Positions 8,961 to 20,169 of a stretch of DNA of 64,000 nt are shown here, one piece after another; the first letter of the stretch is position 1; each line of letters begins with the position of its first letter. Both the position numbers and the translations under genes were made by a program. The DNA comes from Prostheceraeus crozeri (Eukaryota; Platyhelminthes; Polycladida; Euryleptidae). The stretch lies in NCBI GenBank assembly GCA_907163375.1, contig CAJQUW010006835.1, forward strand, positions 124,001 through 188,000. The letters run 5' to 3'. The notes under the pieces are model-generated. The model saw nothing but the letters and a program-made list of their open reading frames with translations. It was not told the origin of the DNA and searched no databases.

Positions 8961-11900
8961 ATGGCACAAAGTATTTGTCATAGCATTCTCGGACGTGTGT
9001 TGGCTATACCGTAGAGATCCGACTTTTGTCTTTGTTTCTGCTTAGAATGGACAACAGCTGCTCGGTCATGCACCGATTGCGAGATATTTGGAAGAGGGAA
9101 TGTTGCTGAATCTCAAGGTGAGCCGAACTTGTACTTTTGTAACTTTCAATGTCCGTTCTACAGACCGTCCCAGGATCCGCTGTTCTCCCGTTCTTCAGAC
9201 CTCTAACAATATAGAAAATCGATTTTCTACGGGCTATGTCCTCAACAGGCAGAAGTGTTGCATTGCATGTTCGGCTGAATCCTTGTCGGAATTCTAACCT
9301 CCATCTGCGTTGACTTTTTCGATTGACAGCTGGATAAAGAGAGTGAGAGAAGTGAGCGACGAATATGAGGTATGAAATTGTCATTTCCCTTGTATCAGGA
9401 ATTAAAGACTCGCACATTTGACTTGCGATCAATACCTAGCAGTTGTTATATGGCCATCCCATTTCTCTCTCTTGACACTTGACGTGTGAGAATTCATCGT
9501 GTCATCTAGGAGAGTAGAGGGCGCATATTTGAAGGTTGAGAGTCATTTTTTTCATCTACAACACACTTTTTTCTTCATACTTTCTCTAATTGTAGTGATG
9601 AGGAATACTGCAAGTATGAGTGAAGGTTCCAACTCAATGTGTAAACGAGAACTTAATGCATACACAAATCATCTATTCGTCACATTTGTTATCTTTCACT
9701 AGAAATGCAAAAACTGTAACATGCCTTCATCGAAGTCTACGGTGGCATGAAACGGTTTGCAACAGTTAATAATGATTTGGGCATAGATTTTAATCAATCA
9801 TCATCTTGCACACGGTAGACATCTAATAGTACTTGGAAATCTAAATATTGTTGATTATACTACTTATTAAATATGAAAGTAGTAATGTCGCATTTTGAAA
9901 CATTGTGTTTCGTGAATTTTTCTTTTCATATGAAAAACTTCATGCAGTCTGTCTTCTATTAATTGCCATTTGAATGCCTTAGACCTCACCTGTCTGAAAA
10001 TGGAGGAATAAGTCAGTTTTTGCACCATGTCTGAAAACTTCAGAATATGTTCTTTGAACTATTTAAATTTAGTTCTGAAACCTGTAGAAAAATCAATCGA
10101 TTTCTATATATATAATATAATATTATATTATAATATAATATATAATATAATATTGAAATTCCTTGGTTTCCTTAATTTGCAAACTACTTACAAGTAGTAT
10201 AACTTGGATGATAGGATGCAAAAGTCCGCCAAGGGCAAGAATTTCGAAAACGCGTCCAAATAACAAATATTTTACCAATTGATAGAGAATATGAGCTTTT
10301 ACAAATGGCTTCAGATCAGTTTGTTGAAAGCTGCGGTAAAGATATTACTATTGAAGGATGTGGCATAGTTTTCGGAAAATTTCCCACATTCACGTGCGAA
10401 TTATCTGTATTCCATGAATAAATAGATGTTCTTATTACTGTCATAATGCTTCTCAGGACATTTTGATATTATAATCAGCGAAATTGAAGGGATTCACAAC
10501 CAAAATGTGCTAATTTGTACTTTTTGAAAAAATTATTGAGGAAGCCGAATGCTTATCTTTTGCTTCAAGATGAGAGGGAAGCAGCACATGAATACGACTA
10601 TTAGAAGAAGGTACGAAAGTATGTTGTGCTATAATTCCTCTTGCATTCTAGGCGATGCTTAAGTCCCTCTCCCCACCCCCAATCTTGATGCTTTCTAGAG
10701 CAATACCTGAATATGTTTCAATGAAAGGTTTCAAACATGGCCGTCCGTTCTCTTAGTGGGGCTGGGAATAGTGAAATAATAAACAATCTGTTTTATGAGA
10801 AGGGTTGTGACAATCGAACTGTCGGTATCGGATGATCGGTATCGGATCCAAAAAGTTGAGTGATTCACGAATTTTCTTTTTTCTGCATTTCTGCATTTTA
10901 TGATAATCAAATTAAAAACACGATAAGGTAAAAATTCGAAGGATCCAGGAAACGGAAGATACTAAAGTTAAACAACTACCCTAGTGCAGCATCCTGTAAG
11001 TAATTAGGTGACTTAAAGTGAAGAACGGATGAAAATAAATTAATACTAATAACCAGTGGCGTACCGTGCTTCAAACTGTTTCCGTGGCTAAAGTCAGTCT
11101 TGACATAGGTATACCTTATAGCATGCAGCATCTCTGCAAAGTACCCGTTGGGTTTAAATCTAGTTACTTTGACGTTTCAAATAATATGAAATAATGAAGA
11201 GGTTAAGGTATGCCTATGCATGTGTAAATAATTAGCTACGCGTTTGTCAGACACTCCGTGATTAGCTAGTCAGTGTGTCCAAGTGTAACTCGCAAAAAAT
11301 TCCCTGTCTTCGCCCGGGCTGAATCACACAGATGGATTGCATACAGTGGCCGCAACGAGCTGAAAGGCGTCGCCGAGCTGCTCTGGCGCGTGTGAACGGC
11401 ACATTCATAGATTGGCTGAGTTGTCGATGATATCAACGAGCCATTGCTGGTCATGTGTGGCTCGTGCTAGATTTTGGCCAATCGGTGCGATCTCGGCGAC
11501 ACTCCGACGACTGCCCTTGAGAGAGGAAGAGAGATAAAACCATCGACAGTTATACATGTAGTATATACATGCATCCGTTGGAAAGATGAAAAGAGACTTA
11601 AGATAAGATATAGCGTTTGGTCAGTGATGTACATGACTAAAAAATATGCGGCGAATTGATTCAAAGATACATTCGGGGCCCTCGAATGCCCCAATGAACG
11701 CTACGCCCCTGCTAATAACATAGAGTAACCTACTCCAATACAGAGTAGGAAATGAAATATGTATAAAGGCTAGCCGACCTAACTTAAGACGGGAAGAGAT
11801 ATAAACTAATATCAATTTTATTTTACAATCTAGGAACTGAAAGGACGGTTCGTCATGGACAACTCAAGAACCCAAGAAACCCAAGAAACTAATATGTTTG

Positions 11901-12667
11901 CTTTGTATGGAGTCATCAGGGAGGAACCATGTGGCTGCATGAAGCAAGGTTTGAGCCCCTAACCTATTTCCTCTTCTTTTCCTTGATTATATCAAAGACG
12001 GAAAGACGCTTCTACAAAGTCTGTGGTGAACATGTTTAGCAAAGAAATTATTTCCCTTTTCTAACTTGAACCAGAACTTCATTTAGTTTTGTTTAATGTT
12101 AGTTGAGTCAAACTTTATAATAATATTTTCTTTTCATTTCATCCAGGGGTGAATGCAAACATTAGAATAAGTTAAAGCTAATAAGTCGTGGATTATTTGA
12201 TGTTCTCACATCTGATGCGAATTCAGCGTTGATTAGTGGACATCACGGTTCATTTTCAGCTGAACAGCCTACTTTGCGATCCTTGCGATTGGAATTGATA
12301 GTGCTACATGAAGAGATGGACACCCATCGAAAATCCAAGCCACTTCTCTACTACATAGAACGCAAATTTCTTCATTTGGAATGTAACAAGCGTACTGACA
12401 TTTGAAGGATAATACAGACCCGATTACATTAATTCAAACGTTAATCAAACATGTTTTACGCAGGTAGCCACACTTGCTGATTATTTTCCACAAATTTCAA
12501 CAGATGCAAACACACGGCGAGAGGTTGACCGGTTTGTGATCATCAGACTGCCCTCCACATGCCTGCGATGAGCCACTGTCATACGGTGCTATCACAATTG
12601 AAAGCTTGAGTGTAGAAATTGAGCAATTGAGTAATCGGAGCACAGTCAATACTGATTTCATTGCAGT
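8961..12667. other. Long stretch without a supported gene
   Basis: Nothing with a family signature is visible. The longest open frame (9004-9432, minus, 142 codons) has no motif I recognise. At 10104-10155 there is an AT-only self-complementary run (ATATATATAATATAATATTA type) that could extrude a cruciform. At 11670-11690 there is a short GGGGCCCTCGAATGCCCC near-palindrome. The rest is AT-rich background. Confidence 0.4.
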
Positions 12668-13249
12668 CATAGTCCGGCAGCCACCTCGAGTTTCTGCAGG
12701 GAACAAGGCCGACAATGAGACTTTCACAGACTGATGTACACTAGTCCGGCAGCCAGCACGAGTTTGTGCAGGGAACAAGGCCGACAATGAGACTTTCACG
12801 CAATGATGTACACCTCATAGTCCGGCAGCCAGCACGAGTTTGTGCAGGGAACAAGGCCGACAATGAGACTTTCACAGACTGATGTACACTTCATAGTCCG
12901 GCAGCCAGCACGAGTTTGTGCAGGGAACAAGGCCGACAATGAGACTTTCACGCAATGATGTGCACCTCATAGTCCGGCAGTCAGCACGAGTTTCTCCAGG
13001 GAACGAGGCCGACAATGAGACTTTCACAGAATGATGTACACCTATGCCTACTACGAAGTCGTGCCTCTGCCGAATCCTACCTGGTTCCTCTTCATGCTTT
13101 GATCATGTGTCACAAGATGAGGAACTAATTGGACCTCGGCAGACGTGCAAATTCGTAGTAGGCATGAGATACGCATCATTCTGTGAAAGTCTCATTTTCG
13201 GCTTTGTTCCCTGCACAAACTCGTGCTGGCTGCCGGACTATGAGGTGTG
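12668..13249. repeat. 76-bp minisatellite locus 1: five direct units, core, one inverted unit
   Basis: Five tandem units of 73-76 bp run from 12668 to 13043. Each contains AGTCCGGCAGCCAGCACGAG and ends near GACTTTCACAGAATGATGTA. They are followed by a ~125-bp core whose own ends are inverted (ATGCCTACTACGAA at 13044 and TTCGTAGTAGGCAT at ~13154-13167). After the core comes one unit in reverse orientation (13170-13249). The same core and inverted layout occurs, much larger, at 27316-29092, so this is a mobile or templated structure and not a simple satellite. Confidence 0.88.
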
Positions 13250-14086
13250 CAAGAGCGGCAAAACAGTCCTATAGAGATCTGAGTAACATTGACGATTTCA
13301 GACAGCAACAATTCTCCGAGTTTAAGACACTTCTTCCTATAGAATGCGTGTCGGCGAACTCATCGGTATATTCGAATTGCATTTGACGACTCAGTGATCG
13401 GCAGTGGTGTAAAATAATCCTACCAGTGTTGCGTTCTCGAGGAATTCGCAAATGTCTCAACATTTGATATTCCGTTTCGAACAGTCTAGCTTGAGCCTTA
13501 AATAAACGGAGATTTCATTCATGCGTCGTGTAGTTTAGTCTGAGGGTCGGTGAATTCCCTGACGATATAGGCTTACTTGTCTGTCTTCAAACATGTTTTA
13601 GAAATTTCACAGTCAATCGAATACAAAGTGAATTACGAATAATCTCGCTGTATGGCTAAGAAATATAAGGTATTACAAAGTCTCGAAACTTCAATTAAGA
13701 ATAAATATGACAAAGAAGCGCAAAAATAGCAAGTGCAACTATAATCGTGAGATGTTAATTACACTCAGCGCCAGTCATTTTGTAGTACATTTACATAAAT
13801 AAACACACTCGATACATCCGATAGAAATGATGGAAATCATTATAGTTGATAACGAGATGGAACATTTATGAATACATGTCGGAGAAGACTGCCATGATTA
13901 TATCTTAGGTAAGACGGCTGCACACATAGACTGATGATGTTTACAGCACGCGCTTATCAGGCAAACGAAAGACTATTTTTAGAAAGTGAATTTTTCAAGG
14001 TCATTCATTATCAATAGAAAGAAAAATACATGCAACTAATGAAAGTACATATTCTTTTAAAGTCGTGTGAGAATTGAGAGAATTTT

Positions 14087-14391
14087 TCCAGAATTTTCGC
14101 CTTCCGGCTTTGTCAATGGAACATGTAGAAATGCAAGCAATGCAAATCGATGAAAAAAAACCAATGAAAAATCGAAAAAAAAAGAAATTCCTTTTCTTTC
14201 TTTTGTAAATAAGTCTTTTCCTTCATCTTACTTTTATTTGTATTTAGTAGTATTTACTCATTTTCGACTTCTGCTGTAAATTACTTTTTGAATGTTGCTC
14301 ACGCTGCACTACTGGTAGTGGCCAGATTTGCATTGCTTGCATTTCTACATGTTCCATTGACAAAGCCGGAAGGCGAAAATTCTGGAAAAAA
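14087..14391. repeat. Near-perfect 60-bp inverted repeat, ~178-bp loop
   Basis: Arms at about 14089-14149 and 14327-14389 are reverse complements with essentially no mismatches, containing TTCGCCTTCCGGCTTTGTCA and its complement. The loop holds a purine-rich run of A followed by pyrimidine-rich sequence, itself partly complementary. No TSD was evident. Candidates are a young foldback element or a recent local inverted duplication. Confidence 0.85.
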
Positions 14392-14399
14392 TTACATCT

Positions 14400-15990
14400 C
14401 ATTACGAGTACCCGAAGAAATTTTCGATTCTCTCAACGGTCTGTCCGGGTACGTGGAGAACCACATCATGCATTAGTGTGAGAATGAATGAAAGATATCA
14501 CAATTCAGCTTTAACTTTACAATCCTGAGTTTTCAGTGTTTTTAAATACTGGAAATAAAAGTTTTTGCCGTTTTGCCATGAAGGCACAGTGAGTAGTCAT
14601 TTTTCCGCTTTCTATATATCCTCAAAGCTAAGGGTGTCTCTAAGTCGTTTCTTCGTCTTTGTAATCATATTTGAAGTTACTTAGGACTGTATAAATGTAT
14701 CAATAAAAAATAAAGAAAATTCTTAATTCGGAACAACTCAACGTCGAACTTGCACAAAAATCAGATATTACTTTATGAAATGCTTTAAAAAAGAAAACGA
14801 ATTATAGAACCAATTGCCAATTATCTGCATATCCTGTAAACCGCAAGAAAATGTGTTTTAATTTGTCTTCAATGCCAACACTCTTATATTGGTAGCACCA
14901 TCCGACCACTCCAAGTAAGAATCAATGACCATGTTACCCGAGAAACATCGTCTGTCTTTAAACATCTCAAGAACTGTGACACCAACGACTTTAAGACTGA
15001 ATATTGAGCCATGAAAAAGATAGCACAAATCTATGACTTATGGAAGCACAATTGATACAGAAGTACCAACCGAAAATTAACTCAAGAGAAGAAAGAGGGC
15101 AATGCCGACAATTTCAATTCCTTCATGACCAAGGACCAATTATTTCATCATCAAGATGTCTTAGAATGCACTTGTCTTTCTATATAATTCCCTTCTGTCG
15201 TATCATCTCTATACTACTGACTCATATATCAATTTTAAAATTTGCGGTATGTTTGCAAAGTAGAAGCTCCCTTCCGTCTCTGATGTAGCCTGAGAAGGAG
15301 AACATTTAGGAGCGTTTTATGAAGACCTATAAATAGCACGGTTTTTGTTTTATTCATCGTCTACGGATAGCTATGTAATTTTTCGCTGCTTCATAGTTTT
15401 GACATAGATATTTATTCCCTTCCATTCCATATCTCAATAACATTCTCTTGTCAATTGCGATATCAAATAAAACTGCTTATAAGCGCTGGCTAAAAGGTAA
15501 TGTCATAGCTGTCGCCGCAAATCAACCACTGATTCCATACTTCCCATATATACTTACTTTTGTCTGCTTTGTTAACGGTTAGAACCGACCCCTTTCCACG
15601 TCGTTAGACGGGGGACTGCTCAGTGTGGATTGAATAAAACTTCTTTCAGCATCTGATGACTGTGGAGAGTCCTTGGCCGGAAAGCCCTCAAAGAGATTCG
15701 AATTTCTGTCGAGAGCTTGAATTCAAATTAGTGTCAATAAACCAGAAAAACAAATTGACAAGCAAGCGAATGATTCTACATGATATACTAATGCATATAT
15801 TTGCGAAGCACATCAATCTGAACAGCTCAAACAGATCGGAGATTGAAGGGAAATCAATATTTGTTTATCGAGACTGTCGTTCAAAGGAAGAATTGAATAT
15901 TGAAAACCGGGTGAAAATGTTGATCAACATAAATGTTCTGAAGATGACTAGAGTGCTCCATCTGCACCCAAGAGGCCATGCCTCCATCCT
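14400..15990. other. No recognisable feature
   Basis: AT-rich DNA. An open frame of 114 codons at 15656-16000 follows a pyrimidine tract ending in CAG (15645-15647), but it has no family motif and no donor near its end, and a SINE head begins just after it. I do not call a gene here. Confidence 0.35.
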
Positions 15991-16002
15991 GGATATGTGA
16001 AG

Positions 16003-16065
16003 TGTCCGCGGGGTGGAGTGTTCGTTCTGTTTCCGGGAGACCGCATGTTCGAACTGCGAGGTGGT
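16003..16065 (+). repeat. tRNA-derived SINE head, diverged
   Basis: GGAGTGTTCGTTCTG followed by CCGGGAGACCGCATGTTCGAACTGC in sequence resembles the tRNA-related head at 39669 (AGAGTGTTCGCTCTG, then a B-box-like GGTTC). The TGTTCGAACTG segment is the B-box equivalent. The A box is poorly preserved and the 3' body is lost. Confidence 0.5.
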
Positions 16066-16194
16066 TTATTAAGGCTATTTTTAGACTTTTATATGTGTCA
16101 TTTATTCATTGACTCAACAGGCAGTTTCTAAATAGTTTGTAGAGGAAGACTGAGCAGAGTAGCATTTCTAAGGCCTTTCATCTGGTCTCTTCAG

Positions 16195-16261
16195 AGAAAC
16201 ACCCAACAATGTACAGAAAAAAATGTCAAGCGATGGATACCAAAGTCAAAAAGTTAAATCG
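16195..16261 (+). CDS. Candidate internal exon (67 bp), weak
   Basis: A pyrimidine-rich tract ends in TCTCTTCAG at 16194, and AATCG is followed by a good donor, GTAAGATAA, at 16262. Only one frame is open across the interval. It starts with one base of a split codon and encodes ETPNNVQKKMSSDGYQSQKV plus two residues, ending exactly at a codon boundary (phase 0). The candidate exon at 61981 also starts in phase 0 on the same strand. The peptide has the low-complexity polar composition of a disordered linker. No homology is recognised. A chance pairing of splice-like sites is a real alternative. Confidence 0.35.
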
Positions 16262-16423
16262 GTAAGATAAACTCAAAAATGAATTCTTTTTGTCTGCACA
16301 GCGGTAAATCGAGCTTCTTAATGAACGTAGCTTCGTTGACGACCAGTGTGCCTTTTCAAACGTTTCTGCTTGGTTGCGTACAATAATGCGACTGTTTTTG
16401 TCTACAGATGATCACTGTTCAAG

Positions 16424-17926
16424 CACAGAATTAGACAGGTCGTCTCTTCTTCTGTTTGACTAGAAAGGAAGCATTGGAACCTGTAATACCTATAAAATGG
16501 CACAATCTACTGACATAATACCATAGCAATCGAACAATGAGCAGCCGTTCAATATTAAACACGCCAAATTGTGCTAAGTTTCAGTGACTGTTATCAACCG
16601 GATCACAAAGCAAAGAGACACAGTCGATGTCAAGATCTACAGACAAGTTTGTCAACGTTTTTTCGTGCGCCTACTAACTTTTCTAAAAATAATCGGACTG
16701 CCCAACATTATCGAGAAAATTTTTGCTCAATGATCTGAATTATTCGAATCTGAAGCAGTCGTGGCGATCGGAGCATTTTGAAGGAATTCACAGCAATCCG
16801 CAAGCGACGCACAACTATTTTTCCTATCTCTGCAAGGTATTAAAAATTTCTTTTTGCCCACTTATTGAGTTCCTGCATGTGCCATCTGTTTGAATCAGTT
16901 TGCAGTTCTACAGAGTTGATCATAAAAAACGGACCACCTAGATGTCGTTGACGTTCAATCGATTCTCATGCTTTACAATCGCATCGCACAACAACGTACC
17001 ATACATCATTCGAGAGCTGGTATTCTCAGCTTTAAAATTAGCTATGATAGACTTGCATCCGTTATTGGATTTGCTGAGCAGTGTTTAAAATATGAAAATC
17101 ACTCAATTTACAAATCCCAATTTTTCAAAATGAAAACGTGTGAGTATGAGAATGAATCATACACGAGGAGAAAGAGCATTTTCTCAGCTCTCTTTTGACA
17201 TGCTGGTCATCAAAATGGGAGAACTAATAAAAGCTTTCACAAAATCATGACCTTTTTGATTGAAAATGTTTTGTTCTCTATTTTTCATCAAAAGTGTTCA
17301 TGTTTGGTATCTTCAGAATCCTTGCGATGTGAGGAGTTCGAATGTGTAAGTTAGATTCATATAAGCTCAATAGTTCTTTTTCAAACTTCTTCAATATTTG
17401 TTTTCATTTCCTCAAAAGTACACAAATGATGAAGGTAAGCAAACTGCGGCTGCTTTGAGAGAACAAAGAGATGCCTTCGCTAATTGTCTTGTTTTGAACC
17501 TTCGTTCACCCTACATGTTGTCTGTGTACTTAGAGATACCAAACATGAACACTTTTGATGAAAAGGTCATGATTTTGTGATAACTTCACGATATCACTCA
17601 TTTTTCATTAATTCTCCGATTTTGATGAGCAGCATGTCAAAAGAGAGCTGTGAAAATGCTCTTTCTCCTCGTGTCTGATTCATTCTCATACTCACATGTT
17701 TTCTGATTGAAAAATTACGATTTGTAAATTGAGTGATTTTCATATTTTGAACACTGCTCAGCAAATCCAATAACGGATGCAAGTCTATCATAGTTCATTT
17801 CAAAGCTGAGAATATAATGCATTTGGAAAGCATGAGAATCGATTGAACGTCAACGAAACTTACGTGGTCCGTTTTTTATGATCAACTCTGTAGCAGAGTG
17901 ACACGCTTAAACAATCTAATTCTGTG
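16424..17926 (-). mobile_element. hAT-like MITE family, copy 2, split by a Tc1-type insertion
   Basis: The left end is CACAGAATTAGA at 16424 and the right end TCTAATTCTGTG finishes at 17926. Relative to copy 1 it is inverted. Host sequence runs 16424-16908 and resumes at 17893 with the family's last ~34 bp. Between them is a 980-bp foldback at a TA. The flanking octamers TGTTCAAG and AATTTAAG agree at only five of eight positions, so the TSD is diverged, as expected for an older copy. Confidence 0.88.
16911..17890. mobile_element. Tc1-type foldback element nested in the MITE
   Basis: Termini CAGAGTTGATCATAAAAAAC and the complement are flanked by TA at 16909-16910 and 17891-17892. Inverted arms of 360-400 bp (16911-17312 and 17534-17890) surround a ~220-bp loop. 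Both arms encode the same peptide tail when read outward-in, containing RGERAFSQLSFDML and then GELIK or GELMK. A related left terminus (CAGAGTTGATCACAAAG) lies at 34209 next to a Tc1-like transposase remnant, which may represent the autonomous relative. Confidence 0.9.
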
Positions 17927-17929
17927 AAT

Positions 17930-18560
17930 TTAAGCGCTTGGATACAGCGTTGGTACTTTTTTGTTCAGTCATTTAGACTTGAATGAAGATAAGACCTTCA
18001 TCTAGACCTCTTGAAGATATAACGGAAAAATGAAGACAATTGAAAATAAGGCCGTTGTTGAAAATAAAGCGTTCCTTATGAGCATCTCCTTGCTGTTGAG
18101 CCTTCGATATCAAAGTTGTGAGTTTGTGCCGTTTAAGACAATTCCGCTAATTTCAGATGCATCTTTAGGGTGCGTCTTTTTTGACGTTTTTGGCATATCT
18201 GCGCGGAAATCCTGCATTATTTTCAGAGGATGACACCGCGCCGGTTACAATCCATGTCGCTCTGAAAATTATTTGAATTAAATTTAACTTCAAGCGCTTG
18301 CTGTTCTCCTTTGATCTACCATGACAGCAGACAAGTGACAGACAGTTTCGCCTGGTATGTTGAAAATGATTCTCATTCCTATCAGATGAGTGCGGCAGAT
18401 AGTCATCATCCGAATATTCAAGTCAAATAACGCGCACTATAAAGTGAACCGCTCATAGTTCGCCTTCAGCTTTTGAGTTGCAGTAAATAAGGTAAGGACG
18501 TGATGCGTACGGTTCATTTTGCAGTGTTTGAGTAATCGGATGAAGAACAGCTGTTATACT
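17930..18560. other. No recognisable feature
   Basis: AT-rich sequence between the nested elements and the 105-bp array. No motif, repeat or splice-site pair found. Confidence 0.35.
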
Positions 18561-18561
18561 T

Positions 18562-18888
18562 TTCATCAGTGACACCAGCCAAGGCAGAGAATATCTTTCA
18601 CAGAAGGTCACTGTAATGATTTCACATCGGCTTGAGTGCGTCACACGCACCATAGAGATCCATGACATCATCACTGACAGCAGCCAATGCAGAGAATATC
18701 TTTCACAGAAGGGCGCTGTAATGATTTCACACCGGCTTGAGCGCGTCACCGCACCATAGAGATCCACACCATCATCACTGACACCAGCCAATGCAGAGAA
18801 TATCTTTCACAGAAGGTCACTGTAATGATTTCACACCGGCTTGAGCGCGTCACCGCACAATAGAGATCCACACCATCATCACTGACAA
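18562..18888. repeat. Minisatellite, ~103-108 bp unit, ~3.1 copies
   Basis: The CAGAGAATATCTTTCACAGA segment recurs after near 18592, 18696 and 18798, each followed by GTAATGATTTCAC and CGGCTTGAG. A fourth partial unit ends near 18888. Units differ by a few substitutions and a 1-5 bp length change. Confidence 0.88.
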
Positions 18889-19299
18889 CAAAAAGCAGCA
18901 ACCTTCGCATGCACTTCAAACATTGCTTATATCCCTGAAAATTAGAAGCGCCCTCGATGTCCGCGCCCAAAAATAGTCAGCTGTGTCACAAAAACGTTCA
19001 GCTGTGTCACAAAAACGTAACGAAAACAAATAGTTTTGCACACGCATAAATGAGCATTTGAATAACAAACCACCATTAGCAGCATGGAAGTCCTACTTTT
19101 CGCTTTGTCAAGTTCGTGGTGCTAGAATGGACAATGCCGCTTTGCTGACGATAACTTCAACTCCTCATTTAGGCCTTGATAAATGTCAATGTTTCTAGAT
19201 CTCAAGAAGAATCAAAAGACTGAAGCATGCAGCAGTTGAGGATTAAGGCGCTGCATTGGAAATGCTGTCATCACAAGACAATAACCATGAAGCAAATAG

Positions 19300-19385
19300 G
19301 ATAATTAAATTTTGAGCTGCATCTTCAGTTGAAAAATGGAAAGCTGCCATTTCGTCCAATATCAGGAATCATCAGCAGGCCTATA
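19300..19385. repeat. Interspersed repeat, inverted copy at 34120-34205
   Basis: This stretch contains TTGAAAAATGGAAA and TCCAATATCAGGAATCATC. The reverse complement of 34120-34205 contains the same two blocks with the same spacing. No termini could be set. Confidence 0.6.
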
Positions 19386-19437
19386 ACAACCGTGAACATC
19401 TCAAAAGCACTCTGACTAGTCACCAGTATTTTCTCAG

Positions 19438-19842
19438 TACCTTCTCAGGGAACGAGGCTAACAATGAGACTTTCACAGAATGATGTACACCTCATAGTCC
19501 GGCAGCCAGCACGAGTTTCTGCAGGGAACGAGGCCGACAATGAGACTTTCACAGAATGATGTACATCTCATAGTCCGACAGCCAGAGCGAGTTTCTGCAG
19601 GGAACGAGGCCGAAAATGAGACTTTCACAGAATGATGTACATCTCATAGTCCGGCAGCCAACACGAGTTTGTGCAGGGAACAAGGCCGACAATGAGACTT
19701 TCACAGAATGATGTACACCTCATAGTCCGGCAGCCATCATGAGTTTCTGCAGGGAACGAGGCCGAAAATGAGACTTTCACAGAATGATGTACACCTCATA
19801 GTCCGGCAGGCAGCACGAGTTTGTGCAGGGAACGAGGTCGAA
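19438..19842 (+). repeat. 76-bp minisatellite locus 2, ~5.3 direct units
   Basis: Same unit as at 12668 and 27316 (CATAGTCCGGCAGCCAGCAC and GACTTTCACAGAATGATGTA). Full-unit starts fall near 19497, 19569, 19645, 19721 and 19797. Unlike the other two loci there is no core and no inverted arm, so this is either a decayed element or a simple derivative array. Confidence 0.92.
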
Positions 19843-19927
19843 AGGAAACGTCATTGGGCATCGCATTTCCGTGGTTCGCATCATCATAACAATAGAGCCA
19901 AACTTCAAAATTTAGCCAATTAATGAC

Positions 19928-20160
19928 GAACGTATTATTCAAAGCCTTTGTACAGCGAAATGCAGCTTCTACGGCTGCCAAGGAATTTTCGTATTTAATC
20001 TGTTACTGTTTGAGGACATCTTTCTATTAAAAAATTAGATTGAAAAAATATATTTTCAAATGCAATTTGCGGGCGTTCTAGGCATCGTGAGAGGTCGGGA
20101 GTGGTACCATTAGAGCTACGTTGATACCGCGTTGATCTCTTCTTTAATTCAGTTACTTAT
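19928..20160. repeat. Two interspersed repeat fragments
   Basis: 19928-20030 matches 57575-57700, sharing GCCAAGGAATTTTCG and GACATCTTTCTA. 20045-20160 matches the interior of the piggyBac-like MITE at 46635-46745, sharing GCGGGCGTTCTA-like and CCATTAGA blocks. The second part is therefore likely a terminus-less remnant of that MITE family. Confidence 0.55.
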
Positions 20161-20169
20161 TTGGGCGAC

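Noticed and set aside
9004-9432. 142-codon minus-strand frame, the longest outside arrays and transposons apart from 30157-30726
   Set aside because: No motif, no splice sites, no similarity elsewhere in the window. Composition does not stand out from neighbours.
10104-10155. Replication origin or promoter at the AT-only palindrome
   Set aside because: Simple AT low complexity. Nothing else around it supports a functional site.
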